From Liolophura sinensis (Eukaryota; Mollusca; Polyplacophora; Chitonida; Chitonidae), in the NCBI RefSeq assembly GCF_032854445.1, contig NC_088307.1, forward strand, positions 560,001 to 624,000: 64,000 nucleotides of DNA. The letters are read 5' to 3'. The translations under genes and the position numbers were made by a program. How positions within the stretch are numbered: position 1 is the first letter of the stretch; every line of letters starts with the position of its first letter. Positions 11,786 to 24,066 of this stretch are shown piece after piece. Below the pieces are notes generated by a model, which saw only the letters and a program-made list of their open reading frames with translations, was not told the DNA's origin and did not search any database.

Positions 11786-12845
11786 TACATCTAATGTCAC
11801 TGTACCACAGAGGTCCATGCATGTCCCTTAGCAAAGGCTTATAATGTCACTGTATCACAGCGGCCCATGCATGGCCCTTGGCAAAGACTTCTAATGTCAC
11901 TGTAACACACACATGTATGTACGTCCCTTAATTAGCAAAGGTTTCTAATGTCACTGTACCACAGAGGCCTATGTATATCCCTTAGCAAAGGCTTCTAATG
12001 CCACTGTAACACACACAGGTATGTATGTATGTGCCTTAATTAGCAAAGGCTTTTAATGTCACTGTACCACAGTGGCCTATGCATGTCCCTTAGTAAAGGC
12101 TTTTAATGTCACTGTACCACAGTGGCCTATGCATGTCCCTTAGCAAAGGCTTCTAATGTCACTGTAACACACACATGTATGTATGTATGTCCCTTAATTA
12201 GCAAAGGTTTCTAACGTCACTGTACCACGGAGGCCTATGTATGTCCCTTAGTAAAGGCTTCTTATGTCACTGTACCACAGAGCTCTATGCATGTCCCTTA
12301 GCAAAGGCTTCTAATGTCACTGTAACACACACATGTATGTATGTATGTCCCTTAATTAGCAAAGGTTTCTAACGTCACTGTACCACGGAGGCCTATGTAT
12401 GTCCCTTAGTAAAGGCTTCTAATGTCACTGTAACACACACATTTATGTATGTATGTCCATTAATTAGCAAAGGTTTCTAATGTCACTGTATCACAGCGGC
12501 CCATGCATGTCCCTTGGCAAAGACTTCTAATGTCACTGTAACACACACATGTATGTATGTCCCTTAATTAGCAAAGGTTTCTAACGTCACTGTACCACGG
12601 AGGCCTATGTATGTCCCTTAGTAAAGGCTTCTAATGTCACTGTAACACACACATTTATGTATGTATGTCCATTAATTAGTAAAGGTTTCTAATGTCACTG
12701 TACCACAGAGCTGTATGCATGTCCCTTAGCAAAGGCTTCCATTGTCACTGTACCACAAAGGTCTATGTATGTCCCTTAGCAAAACCTTTTAATGCCATTG
12801 TAACACACACAGGTATGTATGTATGTCCCTTAACAAAGGCTTCTT
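11786..12845. repeat. Minisatellite of two alternating unit types (~50 and ~56 bp)
   Basis: All units share ttctaatgtcactgta and gtcccttagcaaagg. One type continues with ccacagaggcctatgcat, the other with acacacacatgtatgtat and cttaattagc. The two types alternate in runs, so the array grew partly by amplifying dimers and trimers. Confidence 0.92.
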
Positions 12846-13675
12846 TGTAGAATCACTGGACTTTTCTCAGACCCACTATATGCAAAGGTTCATTTAGACG
12901 CGATCGTTGCATTTGGAGCGCACCCACTCTAACTCTAACTTTTTGCAAAGGTTCAACCGAAGTTTGCGCTCGAAAGAAAACGCAATCAATGTATTGACTA
13001 CGTCCAGCATTTGATGAAAATGGATATTTAATGTCAGAAGATGTTTTGGAACATAGAACTTTTGTTGCGACGTTATGGAATGATTCATTCCCTTACTTAC
13101 CGCCCAATCACACTTGTAATTGATGCTCATTGGAATTATTGGATTTGCATTCTGAAGCATTCAGTTTACTGATTGGCTGAGGCGAAAAAACCTGCACTCG
13201 AAACGGAAATCCCGTAGAATGTGTAGTTAATTCTGGACTCATAGGTTAAATCTGGTTGTATGATGTGGGTTGGGACTTACGTAACGCACGGTGATAAACC
13301 TTTACTAACAGGCCAAGTTGCGGCACTTCGCTTATGTATTCCTCCACTATCAGAACTATGCACTCTCCGCATCCGGCAGCCTCTCAGGACATCAGTTTGC
13401 TACCAGCGTTTTTCCTTCCCTGCGTTGTTTTCTTACTCTGTGATATTTTCGGGTAATCCACCGTTGATGTCAATCGATATATGTTGTAAATAATGAAAGC
13501 CATAGGACATCGATCAGCCTTAATATCTCAAAATTCACTCCTGAAAAATAAAGAGAATTTATTTTAAGATTTTTCCAGTCATATCTGGTTAAAATGAGAA
13601 AGGAATGCTCATTTTTCCCCCTTTCATCAATAAAGATGTAATTAAAACACTTGAAAACAGGCTGCTCAAGGATAG
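12846..13675. other. Unique sequence, no gene recognised
   Basis: This is non-repetitive DNA. The open frames at 12894-13160 (-) and 13260-13493 (+) show no recognised domain and no convincing splice context. Confidence 0.4.
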
Positions 13676-16538
13676 ATGGACAATTAAACGTGGTGAGCCT
13701 GTCACAAAGTAAACGTGGTCAGCCTGTGACAAAGTGAACGAGGTCAGCCTATGACAAAGTAAACGTGGTCAGCCTGTGACAAAGTGGACGTGATCAGCCT
13801 GTGACAAAGTAAACGTGATCAGACTGTTACAAAGTAAACGTGATCAGACTGTGACAAAGTGAACGTGATCAGACTGTGACAAAGGAAACGTGATCAGCCT
13901 GTGACAAAGTGAACGTGATCAGCCTGTGACAAAGTGAACGTGATCAGCCTGTGACAAAGTAAACGTGATCAGCCTATGACAAAGTAAACGTGGTCAGCCT
14001 ATGACAAAGTGAACGTGATCAGCCTGTGACAAAGTAAACGTGGTCAGCCTGTGACAAAGTGGACGTGGTCAGCCTGTGACAAAGTGAACGTGATCAGCCT
14101 GTGACAAAGTAAACGTGATCAGCCTATGACAAAGGAAACGTGATCAGACTGTGACAAAGGAAACGTGACCAGCCTGTGACAAAGTAAACGTGACCAGCCT
14201 ATGACAAAGTAAACGTGATCAGCCTATGACAAAGTAAACGTGATCAGCCTATGACAAAGTGAACGTGATCAGCCTATGACAAAGTAAACGTGATCAGCCT
14301 GTGACAAAGTAAACGTGATCAGCCTGTGACAAAGTAAACGTGGTCAGCCTATGACAAAGTAAACGTGATCAGCCTATGACAAAGTAAACGTGATCAGCCT
14401 ATTACAAAGTAAACGTGATCACCCTGTGACAAAGTAAACGTGATCAGCCTGTGACAAAGTAAACGTGATCAGCCTGTGACAAAGTAAACGTGATCAGCCT
14501 ATGACAAAGTAAACGTGATCACCCCGTGACAAAGTAAACGTGATCAGCCTATGACAAAGTAAACGTGGTCAGCCTGTGACAAAGTGAACGTGATCAGCCT
14601 ATGACAAAGTAAATGTGATCAGCCTAAGACAAAGTAAACGTGGTGAGCCTTTGACAAAGTGAACGTGATCACCCTGTGACAAAGTAAACGTGGTCAGCCT
14701 ATGACAAAGTGAACGTGATCAGCCTATGACAAAGTACACGTGATCAGCCTGTGACAAAGTAAAGTTGTCAGCTTGTAGCAAAGTATACGTGATCAGCCTG
14801 TGACAAAGTAAACGTGATCACCCTGTGACAAAGTAAACGTGATCAGCCTGTGACAAAGTAAACGTGGTCAGCCTATGACAAAGTAAACGTCGTCAGCCTA
14901 TGACAAAGTAAACGTGATCAGCCTATGACAAAGTAAACATGGTCAGCCTATGATAAAGTGAACGTGGTCAGCCTATGACAAAGTGAACGTGGTCAGCCTG
15001 TGACAAAGTGAACGTGGTCAGTCTGTGACAAAGTGAACGTGATCAGCCTGTGACAAAGTAAACGTGGTCAGCCTATGACAAAGTAAACGTGGTCAGCCTA
15101 TGACAAAGTGAACGTGGTCAGCCTGTGACAAAGTGAACGTGATCAGCCTATGACAAAGTGAACGTGGTCAGCCTATGACAAAGGAAACGTGATCAGACTG
15201 TGACAAAGGAAACGTGGTCAGCCTATGACAAAGTAAACGTGATCAGCCTGTGACAAAGTAAACGTGATCAGCCTATGACAAAGTGAACGTGATCAGCCTG
15301 TGACAAAGTGAACGTGATCAGACTGTGACAAAGGAAACGTGATCAGCCTGTGACAAAGTGAACGTGATCAGCCTGTGACAAAGTAAACGTGGTCAGCTTT
15401 TGACAAAGTAAACGTGATCAGACTGTGACATAGTGAACGTGATCAGCCTGTGACAAAGTAAACGTGGTTAGCCTGTGACAAAGTAAACGTGATCAGCCTA
15501 TGACAAAGTAAACGTGATCAGCCTGTGACAAAGTAAACGTGATCAGACTGTGACAAAGGAAACGTGATCAGCCTGTGACAAAGTAAACGTGGTCAGCCTG
15601 TGACAAAGTAAACGTCGTCAGCCTATGACAAAGTAAACGTGATCAGCCTATGACAAAGTAAACGTGGTCAGCCTATGACAAACTGAACGAGGTCAGCCTA
15701 TGACAAAGTAAACGTGGTCGGCCTGTGACAAAGTGGACGTGGTCAGCCTGTGACAAAGTGAACGTGATCAGCCTATGACAAAGTAAACGTGATCAGACTG
15801 TGACAAAGTAAACGTGATCAGCCTATGACAAAGTAAACGTGATCAGCCTATGACAAAGTAAACGTGGTCAGCCTGTGACAAAGTGAACGTGATCAGCCTG
15901 TGACAAAGTAAACGTGATCAGCCTATGACAATGTGAACGTGATCAGCCTGTGACAAAGTAAACGTGATCAGCCTAAGACAAAGTAAACGTGGTCAGCCTG
16001 TGACAAAGTGAACGTGATCACCCTGTGACAAAGTACACGTGATAAGCCTATGACAAAGTAAACGTGATCAGCCTATGACAAAGTAAATGTGATCAGCCTA
16101 AGACAAAGTAAAGTTGTCAGCTTGTGACAAAGTAAACGTGATCAGCCTATGACAAAGTAAACGTGATCAGCCTGTGACAAAGTGAACGTGGTCAGCCTGT
16201 GACAAAGTGAACATGGTCAGCCTGTGACAAAGTGAACGTGATCAGCCTGTGACAAAGTAAACGTGATCAGCCTATGACAAAGTAAACGTGGTCAGCCTGT
16301 GACAAAGTGAACGTGATCAGCCTGTGACAAAGTAAACGTGATCAGCCTGTGACAAAGTAAACGTGATCAGCCTATGACAAAGTAAACGTGATCAGCCTAT
16401 GACAAAGTAAACGTGATCAGACTGTGACAAAGTAAACGTGATCAGCCTATGACAAAGTAAACGTGATCAGGCTATGACAAAGTAAACGTGGTCAGCCTAT
16501 GACAAAGTGAACGTGATCAGCCTGTGACAAAGTAAACG
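13676..16538. repeat. Minisatellite, 25-bp unit, ~114 copies
   Basis: The unit is aaacgtgatcagcctrtgac plus aaagt. Main variants are gtggtcag versus gtgatcag and cctatgac versus cctgtgac. Units are mostly exact 25-mers over 2.86 kb, with one 1-bp contraction near 14760 and another near 16110 sharing the same aagttgtcagcttg variant. It ends about 400 bp before NCS-like exon A. Every unit carries ACAAAG, and those with gtgatcag carry TGATCA. Confidence 0.97.
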
Positions 16539-16940
16539 TCATTTGACATTTTAACATGTGTTATCAGTATATGTACATGAAGGCATCTGGTGAAAATAAA
16601 CATGGCAAACATTTTCACACGTTTAAAATATTACAATCCACATAAAAGTCTGCCTTGTTATGAAAGCGTCAACATTTTGTCATCTTCACGCTTCACACGA
16701 TTAGATGAGATTGACGTAGAGTAAAGCAAGATGTGGGGACAATAATAACTGTGGTTGAAGCTTTACATTTAAAGTGAATGACTGGCAGGAAAAGGTGGTC
16801 AGTGTTAAGAAGGGAACGGATGAAAGAAGGTCTGATATAAACTGTATAATCCAGGATGGTGCTTTCGAAAATTAAAACATGACGTAAAATTATATTTTTG
16901 TTGATATCTGTAGCGAATGTATTTTTTATATATCTTTCAG
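16539..16940 (+). other. Intron sequence upstream of NCS-like exon A
   Basis: Unique AT-rich sequence ends in a pyrimidine/AT-rich acceptor tract, tttttatatatctttcag. No further exon was recognised in it. Confidence 0.5.
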
Positions 16941-16989
16941 GTACAAAGGTTTCATGAAGGATTGTCCAGATGGACGGCTAACACTAGAG
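16941..16989 (+). CDS. NCS-like exon A (YKGF / EF-hand 1 start)
   Basis: This 49-nt exon lies between a pyrimidine-rich acceptor (tatctttcag) and a strong donor (gtaagt). Its first base completes a Trp codon begun in an unseen upstream exon. The next 16 codons read YKGFMKDCPDGRLTLE. The C-P-D-G piece matches the CPxG signature that makes EF-hand 1 non-functional across the neuronal calcium sensor family. The exon ends in phase 0, matching the next exon, which starts at the Gly-Phe that follows this point in NCS-1. The short size makes it easy to miss, but motif, phase and both splice sites agree. It lies only about 400 bp after the end of a 2.9-kb minisatellite. Confidence 0.9.
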
Positions 16990-19554
16990 GTAAGTTACTT
17001 TATCGCACATTCTTACAGACCCTGGCTTTACTTTCGGCAGTACTCTCCTGTCGCTGGTTTAAGAAGCGGCTTATGCTGACAGTGTTACACCCGGTTATAG
17101 GCATCTAGTACTTTATTTAGGGTGCATAATCTGTTATATAACCGATGCAGACAAGGAGTTATGTGTTTCTATCCGTGTGACTCTGGGGAGGAAGACAGGC
17201 TTTCCACTCAGAATAGCCGGTTATGCTGCTTTGATGCGGCCAGGATGTGTAACAACTTACAGGCCTACAAATATGAGCTTGTATCATAAAAGATCAAACG
17301 AATTCCTGGGCGTGGTTGTCACTGCGAAAGCTTACACTGTTACAACATGCCTTTGAGCTCGCACATTCCCATTTCTGTCGCAAGGGTTGGGGTATAAGCA
17401 TAACACCTTATGCTTTGCGTCGCATAATCAGTCATAAGCTCCAGTTCATGTTCCGCCCTTGCTGATTATTGACGTGACGAAAATAAAGCCACCGATATTA
17501 ACAGCGTGGCGTAATCCAGCATGGAAATCTAGCTTATTTGCTTATGAACCAGGTCGCACGTATATGTATATACATTTTCAAGTAATTTATGGCTAATAAT
17601 AGTTAATTGCGTCTAGATAAAATTCTAAAAGGATATACCATTGATAATAAGTAGCGAACAGAATAATATATATGAGCATTAGAAATGGGTAGTGCTATAG
17701 CTGTCAAGCTGGGAGGAGGGCTGGCATGTATAGAAGACACAGGGTAGAAACGTTAGATGACAGCAATCTTAGGTAACATTTCCCATGCACAATATGCTTT
17801 TCCTTCTTCATATATGTATACAGATAAAACACTATTACTTTATCTACGCCTAGCATACCTATTGTTTCACCAACGTCCATAAATAACAGCATTTCCCCTT
17901 TCTGTGAGATTTTCGTCATTTCCAGTAGTAGAAATGTATCTGTAGCTTTCAATGCTAGATCTCTACATACACGGTAAACGTACGTCGGAAGAGCATTTTA
18001 CTCTTCTGTGTATGAAAAGCAGAAACTTGTGTATGTTTGCTGTAAACCTTAAGGTGTAGAGCATAGTGTTACATCAACACCCTGGCCTCTGCCTCGCTGC
18101 GATGTTCTACTGTTTCAAAGCAACGCATTATTTACCTTGGTTACCATGACAACAGCACGCAAACTGCTTGTAAATTTAGTTGAAACGGATAAAAATAGGC
18201 TAAGTGTTTAGAGCGCGCGCCAGAAATCAGATGTAGGCTAAGTGTACTACGGGAATGTTGGCGTGACGTAATTAATTTTCGTTTTTTCGGCTAAAGTTTC
18301 TCGTGCGAAATATAGTACAGTTTTATAGGTATTTAACAGCACTAAGGTCAGTAGTTCTGTGTGTAAGACGAATTCTACTGGAAAAATCGGGGTGTAATCG
18401 TGTTTGGTGACTAAAACTGTACAGTACTCTGATAGATGTTTCACAAGCCGTAAGACGCAATCAATCGTTATTTTGAAAACTATACTAGTTGAACACATTT
18501 GCATTGTTTCCAAACCATTTATAATTGTGATAAATTTACTTACAGTTACCTTAAAAGAAATTAATTATGCAACTTGCCGGCTTTTATCACGGCTCTACAT
18601 GCGATGCAAATGCTAATTTTGTGTGACTTTGCAGCTTATGCGAGTAAACTGTAACTATTGACGGGTATTTTGTTACATTGTGTACGTTACATTGACACGA
18701 GACGGTTAGTAAACATTATCGGCCATACATGATACTCTGTCCTTTATCGTAAACCGTCCAGTTGTATGTGTGTCAGAAACTTTACCGCTCTCTACTGATT
18801 TGAAACCACCGCCTCTAATTCGGTGCCTGGAAAGCCTTCTGACGTAACGTTGTAGTTGATTCAGTGTGATAGGTTAAACTATCCGAATAGGTTAAAACCA
18901 TAATCATACATTAACGGACTGTTTGTGCCAAGGTAATTTGAAGTTCTGGATAAATAGGTGCGACGAATGGAGCATCGGAGATCGAACTATGTTTTCTTCT
19001 TTTTCCTATTCTTTTGAACAGTTCTGTTTGCAGTCAACAGAACAAGGTCAATGTAGGGAAATAAAACAAGCTGAGTCTGCGCAAACAGAGTGTCGCCAGG
19101 AAGTTGTGACTTCTGGTGTCGATGAACACCGACTCATTCATACCCAATAATAAACGGAGATTAAAAAACTTCGGGTCGATAGTTATATTTTTTGCCATTG
19201 TCCCTGCGCGGCTGCGGGTGCATTCCCTGAAATTCAGTAATGTCGTCTAAGACAACGATCGCAGCATTGACTTGCGCAGTTATGTTTCTTTATAATTTCG
19301 TTTACGTGGTCTCATTATGATGACTTACCCAATAAATATTATCTATAGCTTTGTTACTGTAAATCAACAATACGGTCATTTTGATTAATTGAATTTAAAC
19401 TCGCAAATGTTTGAGTACATGGCGGTTTCTGTAACTCGTTAACGAACAAAGAAATGTTGAGTTGACTACATATCGGTCGCACGGTTACAGCTATGGTTAC
19501 TCTGAAAGAGTCGCTGTGACTGTTGCGTTTGTGTTTGAGTTGGTTTTTACCCTT
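16990..19554 (+). other. Start of the 26-kb intron: unique sequence
   Basis: About 2.5 kb is non-repetitive. Short open frames on both strands lack motifs. The stretch could hold regulatory DNA, but none is identifiable by eye. Confidence 0.4.
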
Positions 19555-19913
19555 CCAGTATATGTGGTATCTATGAAGTATTCCTAGCAAAACTCAGATA
19601 TCAGTATATGTAATATCTATGAAGTATTCCTAGCAAAACTCAGATATCAGTATATGTGGTATCTATGAAGTATTCCTAGCAAAACTCAGATATCAGTATA
19701 TGTGGTATCTATGAAGTATTCCTAGCAAAACTCAGATATCAGTATATGTGGTATCTATGAAGTATTCCTAGCAAAACTCAGATATCAGTATATGTGGTAT
19801 CTATGAAGTATTCCTAGCAAAACTCAGATATCAGTATATGTGGTATCTATGAAGTATTCCTAGCAAAACTCAGATATCAGTATATGTGGTATCTATGAAG
19901 TATTCCTAGCAAA
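19555..19913. repeat. Very homogeneous minisatellite, 46-bp unit, ~8 copies
   Basis: The unit contains cagatatcagtatatgtgg and tatctatgaagtattcctag. Copies are almost identical (one taatat variant in the second), unlike the degenerate arrays around it. This indicates recent expansion. Confidence 0.96.
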
Positions 19914-21774
19914 GCTTCATTTATATGTAAATAGGGGCCGTAAAGTCTTAATGTTGATCTCAGAGCACCTTATGCAGGCATAGGATTCCATACAAATGTA
20001 CATATCGCAGTTAATATCACGAATTGAGTAAACCGCTGTTTTAAAGCTCTGCCCTTTGCGTACCGTAACAACCACATGCATAATCTGGTCTCAAATTACA
20101 TGTACCTGTTACAGCTACTTTGACATTCAGCTTTAAACCTAACCATATGGCAAAGTGTAAAATACTGTTGATATCCTTCATAACATCTGTATTACTGTTT
20201 ATCGCTCATTATTACTGTATTACGCTATTGTTTACTGATCGCCCAGATACCTTAATAAGTTTCACATACAACTGAAGGACAAATACTGTACAGAACTGGA
20301 AGTTGTACCACATTTAAATAAATGAACCATAGCTGAGTTCGAAGTTAATGTTCAAGCAGCAAAAGAGGAAATGGAAGAAAAGAAGACGGCATGAATCATG
20401 TAGTCGGTTTTTCCTTGCATGTGATATTTGATTCCGGTTGTACAAGAAAATCTAAAAAAATCTGCCACATATATCTGTGCCGTAAATTTCCATGATTACA
20501 ATCCTTAATGATTCTTTTGATCCACTCTACTTAGCCTTCCCCATGTCAGAAACACATGGTCAGCTCACGGTGTAATGATATTGGAGTGCCTATTGTTCGG
20601 CAGGGCGAAACTGTGAGCAGAGCTTCGCCATAACGTCAGGACGCCAGAGTGCCAGTTTTATCGCACACTCGTACTCAGTATTTACTACACGTACATAATA
20701 ACACAGAGTGGTAGCTATTGTGCTGAATAGTTTCAAAATCATGTTTGGCTAGCACAGAATTATCAATCTCTAAGGAGTTCAGATGCTGTGAATAAAAACT
20801 AGGACAAACAGTTTATTTCCCACCACCTCTGTGTTGTATGGAGCCCAGCTTGATGCTGTCCCATCGAGTAAACCTCAGAATGGAGGAGACTTGTAAGCTT
20901 TACTGGGGTTACCCACGTGCCGCTTCTGTTTCAGGAGGTTCAGTGAGTACAGTATTCATCAACATAACAACCATGAACTAACCCAAGTACCAGACAATCC
21001 ATTAGGCAGCCTGTCTCTGATTGAACCTGTCTTGTCTATCATTTGCACTGTGGCGTCGGAGAAAGGCTTGTCAGTCATGTACATGTAGGTCGTTGAAGCC
21101 ATCCCACGAGAGGCAGCTTCCGGGTTATTTACTTTGCCTCTAGATCCGGCGTTCTCATTGCTCTTATGGATTTGCAGTTACATAATGCGTGCCAGAACAG
21201 ACGATGGCCAAGGCCTAAGTAGATAACAAAGATGACAGAAAAGTTTCCAACACTTTAAGAAATTTTCAGTTTACCATCTTACATGTGAAACTTGTCATTG
21301 GATTTACTTTCATTTGTTAAGAATTTCTCCTTTTCGAGAAACAAATTGTATTCCCAAAGCTGAAGGCTGTGGTTTTAATTCTCATACTTAACGGTATCAT
21401 GGTATTTACTCTGCATCGTAGGAAAATGTATTATAAAAAAAAGTCTGTACATACAAAACTACCGATACATGAAACCTGAAAAATTGACATGTTGGCCCTA
21501 GTTGCTGAACGTTTGGTGGTACCTGAATCAGTGCATTAAGATGTCTTGTATGACATTTTCTAATGTTTGACCACAAAGCAATGCACCAGTACGAACTTCA
21601 CACCCATGTTCTGTAATAGGGTTGCTCATATTACATGTAGGACTATAGATCAGAAAACTTTTCGACAAAAGGCGAAATCGGCCACACCACTGACCAGCTA
21701 GCCAAAATATAGAGAGGTAATAGTCATGCTAGGGCGGCAACAGTGTCGTTGTAGCATGCATGCATGTTTTCAAA
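19914..21774 (+). other. Intron sequence, nothing recognised
   Basis: About 1.9 kb is non-repetitive. No exon with conserved motif was found. Confidence 0.4.
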
Positions 21775-22575
21775 CAATCCCCAGAATATACGGTTTAGTC
21801 ATAATGATTCACTCTGAATCAAAGATCCCTGCCATATATGGTTTAGTCATAATGATTCACTCTGAATCAAAGATCCCTGCCATATATGGTTTAGTCACAA
21901 TGGTTCACTCTGAATCAACGGTCCCTGCCATCGAGGGTTTAGTCATGATGATTTATTCGGAATCAACGGTCTCCACCATCTGGGGTTTAGCCCTGATGAT
22001 CCCTTCTGAATCAACGGCCCCCACAATCCGGGGTCTAGTCATGGTGATTCATTCTGAATCAACGGTGCCCACCATCTAGGGTTTAGCCGTGATCACTTAT
22101 TATAAATCAACGCCCCCCACTATTTGGGGTCTAGTCATGATGATTCATCCTGAATCAACATTCCCCAACATCTAGGGTCTAGTCATGATGATTCATTCTG
22201 AATCAACAGTCTCCACCATCTAGGGTCTAGTCATGATGATTCATCCCGAATCAACATTCCCCAACATATAGGGTCTAGCCATGATGATTCATTCTGAATC
22301 AACGGTCTCCACCATCTAGGGTCTAGTCATGATGATTCATTCATAATCAACAGTCCCCCACCATCTGGGGTCTAGTCATGATGATTCATTCAGAAATAAC
22401 GGCACCCGCCATCTAGGGTTTAGTCATGATGATTCATTCTGAATCAACGCTCCCCCACCATATGGGGTCTATTTATGATGATTCATTCTAAATCAACGGC
22501 CTCCACCATCTGTGGTCTAGTCAGGATGATTCATTCTGAATCAATGGTCCCCACCATCTAGGGTTTAGTCATTAA
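21775..22575. repeat. Minisatellite, ~48-bp unit, ~17 copies
   Basis: The unit contains ggtctagtcatgatgattca, ttctgaatcaacggt and ccccaccatcta. The period is about 48 bp, so a 117-codon + frame runs through it; not a gene. Confidence 0.94.
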
Positions 22576-23283
22576 TTCTAACGACCACCGAACTAATGAA
22601 CTACTGTTTGAGGTTGTCTTTGAAAATGGGTATTGGGATAGTCTAGAAGTGGTATACGAATTCTGCCTTTGATGCTTAGATCCGCTGGTCTTACTGTACC
22701 GGAAAGCGGCAGTTAGCTGGGCATTATGTTTGTCTGTGATCACTCTATGTCCGTTATGTGCGGATATCGTTTGAATTGAGTGGAGACTGTAAATGAACTG
22801 TGCAATCGCCACAACTGAATGAAGGAACAGAAATGACAGGCCACCAATGACCCCAGGGGCGGCAGAGCGTATCTCTGTGGGTCGCCTCTGACCACAGGGA
22901 GACATTTATCTGCGGCGTTTATGCCTCTGACATTCGGAACTTGTAGATTACGTGGATAGGAGTCCCGCCAGGAAACAAATCGATGCGACTTCTCCGAACT
23001 GAACGAGTACTTCCGGTCTAGCAGATGTCTTTCCACTCCAGACTATATGCTCTGAGGTCTGTTGTTCCGATAGAGTGGTGTACATGTAGCAGTTGCTGTG
23101 ATAACGTTGACTGATTGATTGATCGGCTGGTGAGGTGGATAATAATTCAGTGAGCCTTCTCACATCGGCTGCTGCGTTTTATTGTTATAATAAGTATTAG
23201 GTTAGACATTTTTTTGTCGTTTAAAAGGACAACGAAAGTACTGATTATTTGATTTTTGTTGGGAAACCAGTGATAATATCAAA
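22576..23283. other. Intron sequence with overlapping unsupported - strand frames
   Basis: Three overlapping - strand open frames (71-115 codons) cover 22558-23163. One has a hydrophobic stretch around GVIGGLSFLFLHSVV. No recognised domain or convincing start/splice pattern is seen, and one frame runs into the adjacent minisatellite, so I do not call a gene. Confidence 0.4.
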
Positions 23284-23580
23284 TATCTTTGGTGAGATGT
23301 TTTATACAAAATGGCATCCACTTGGTTTCAGAGTTGTCTCTTTTGTGAGATGTATTATATCTGATTGACATCCTCTGAGTTTCAGAATTGTTTCTTTGGT
23401 GAGACAATACCTGAATTGCATCCTCGTGCTTCAACGCGGTTCTTTGGTGAGATGTATTATACAAGAATGGCAATCTCTTTGTTACAATGTGGTTCTTTGG
23501 TGAGATGTATTATACAAGAATGGCAATCTCTTTGTTACAATGTGGTTCTTTGGTGAGATGTATTATACAAGAGTGTATCT
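23284..23580. repeat. Minisatellite, ~53-bp unit, ~6 copies
   Basis: The unit contains ctttggtgagatgtattata and aatggcaatctctttg. The last three units are near-identical; the first three are diverged. Confidence 0.9.
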
Positions 23581-23633
23581 TTTACCTCTTGGAGTGATAT
23601 TAAACGTATAATTAAATAGCCACATATCAAATC

Positions 23634-23830
23634 AGGGCATGTCAATGCGATCATTGAATACAGGGCGTGTCAATGCGATCAGTGAATACAGGGCGTGACA
23701 ATGCGATCAGTGAATACAAGACGTGTCAATGTGATCAGTGAATACAGGGCGTGTCAATGCGATCAGTGAATACAGGGCGTGTCAATGCGATCAGTGAATA
23801 GAGGGCGTGTCAATGCGATCAGTGAATACA
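23634..23830. repeat. Minisatellite, 28-bp unit, 7 copies
   Basis: The unit is cagggcgtgtcaatgcgatc plus agtgaata. It is highly homogeneous and is followed within about 20 bp by a SINE A copy. Confidence 0.95.
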
Positions 23831-23849
23831 CACTTCTTTTTTGAAGAGC

Positions 23850-24066
23850 AGAGCCCCATGGCAGAGTGATTGGAGTGGTAGCGCAGCCCAATAACTCAGG
23901 TGCCTTTCATCATGACTATTTCCTCTCTGGCCTTATGTGGCAAGGTCTACTAGCAACCTGCGGGTATCGCGAATTTGTCCACGGGCTCTTCTCGGTTTAC
24001 TCCCGCCATAATGCTGTTTTCCGTCGTATAAGTGAAATATCCTAGAGTAATAAAATTAAATAAAAT
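23850..24066 (+). mobile_element. SINE family A copy (+ sense)
   Basis: Its degenerate head resembles a tRNA box A (agtgattggagtggtagcgc). The body has gcaacctgcgggtatcgcg and cgtataagtgaaatat, and it ends in an aaattaaataaaat tail. It is rather diverged. Confidence 0.78.

Noticed and set aside
13676-16538. CRISPR-like array (regular 25-bp repeats)
   Set aside because: There are no unique spacers; the repeats are head-to-tail, and the context is an animal gene.
1-16940. First exon of the calcium sensor gene (Met-Gly start, about 30 residues)
   Set aside because: I looked in the unique stretches for an exon ending in a partial Trp codon before a GT donor and with the family's N-terminal wording, and found none I could support.
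20900-20960. Acceptor/donor-like pair (tttcag ... gtgagtac) hinting at an extra exon
   Set aside because: The enclosed segment is only a few bases, and the calcium sensor protein needs no residues between exons A and B.
22558-23163. Overlapping - strand frames of 71-115 codons with a hydrophobic stretch
   Set aside because: They overlap one another in different frames, one extends into a minisatellite, and no domain or splice pattern supports any of them.
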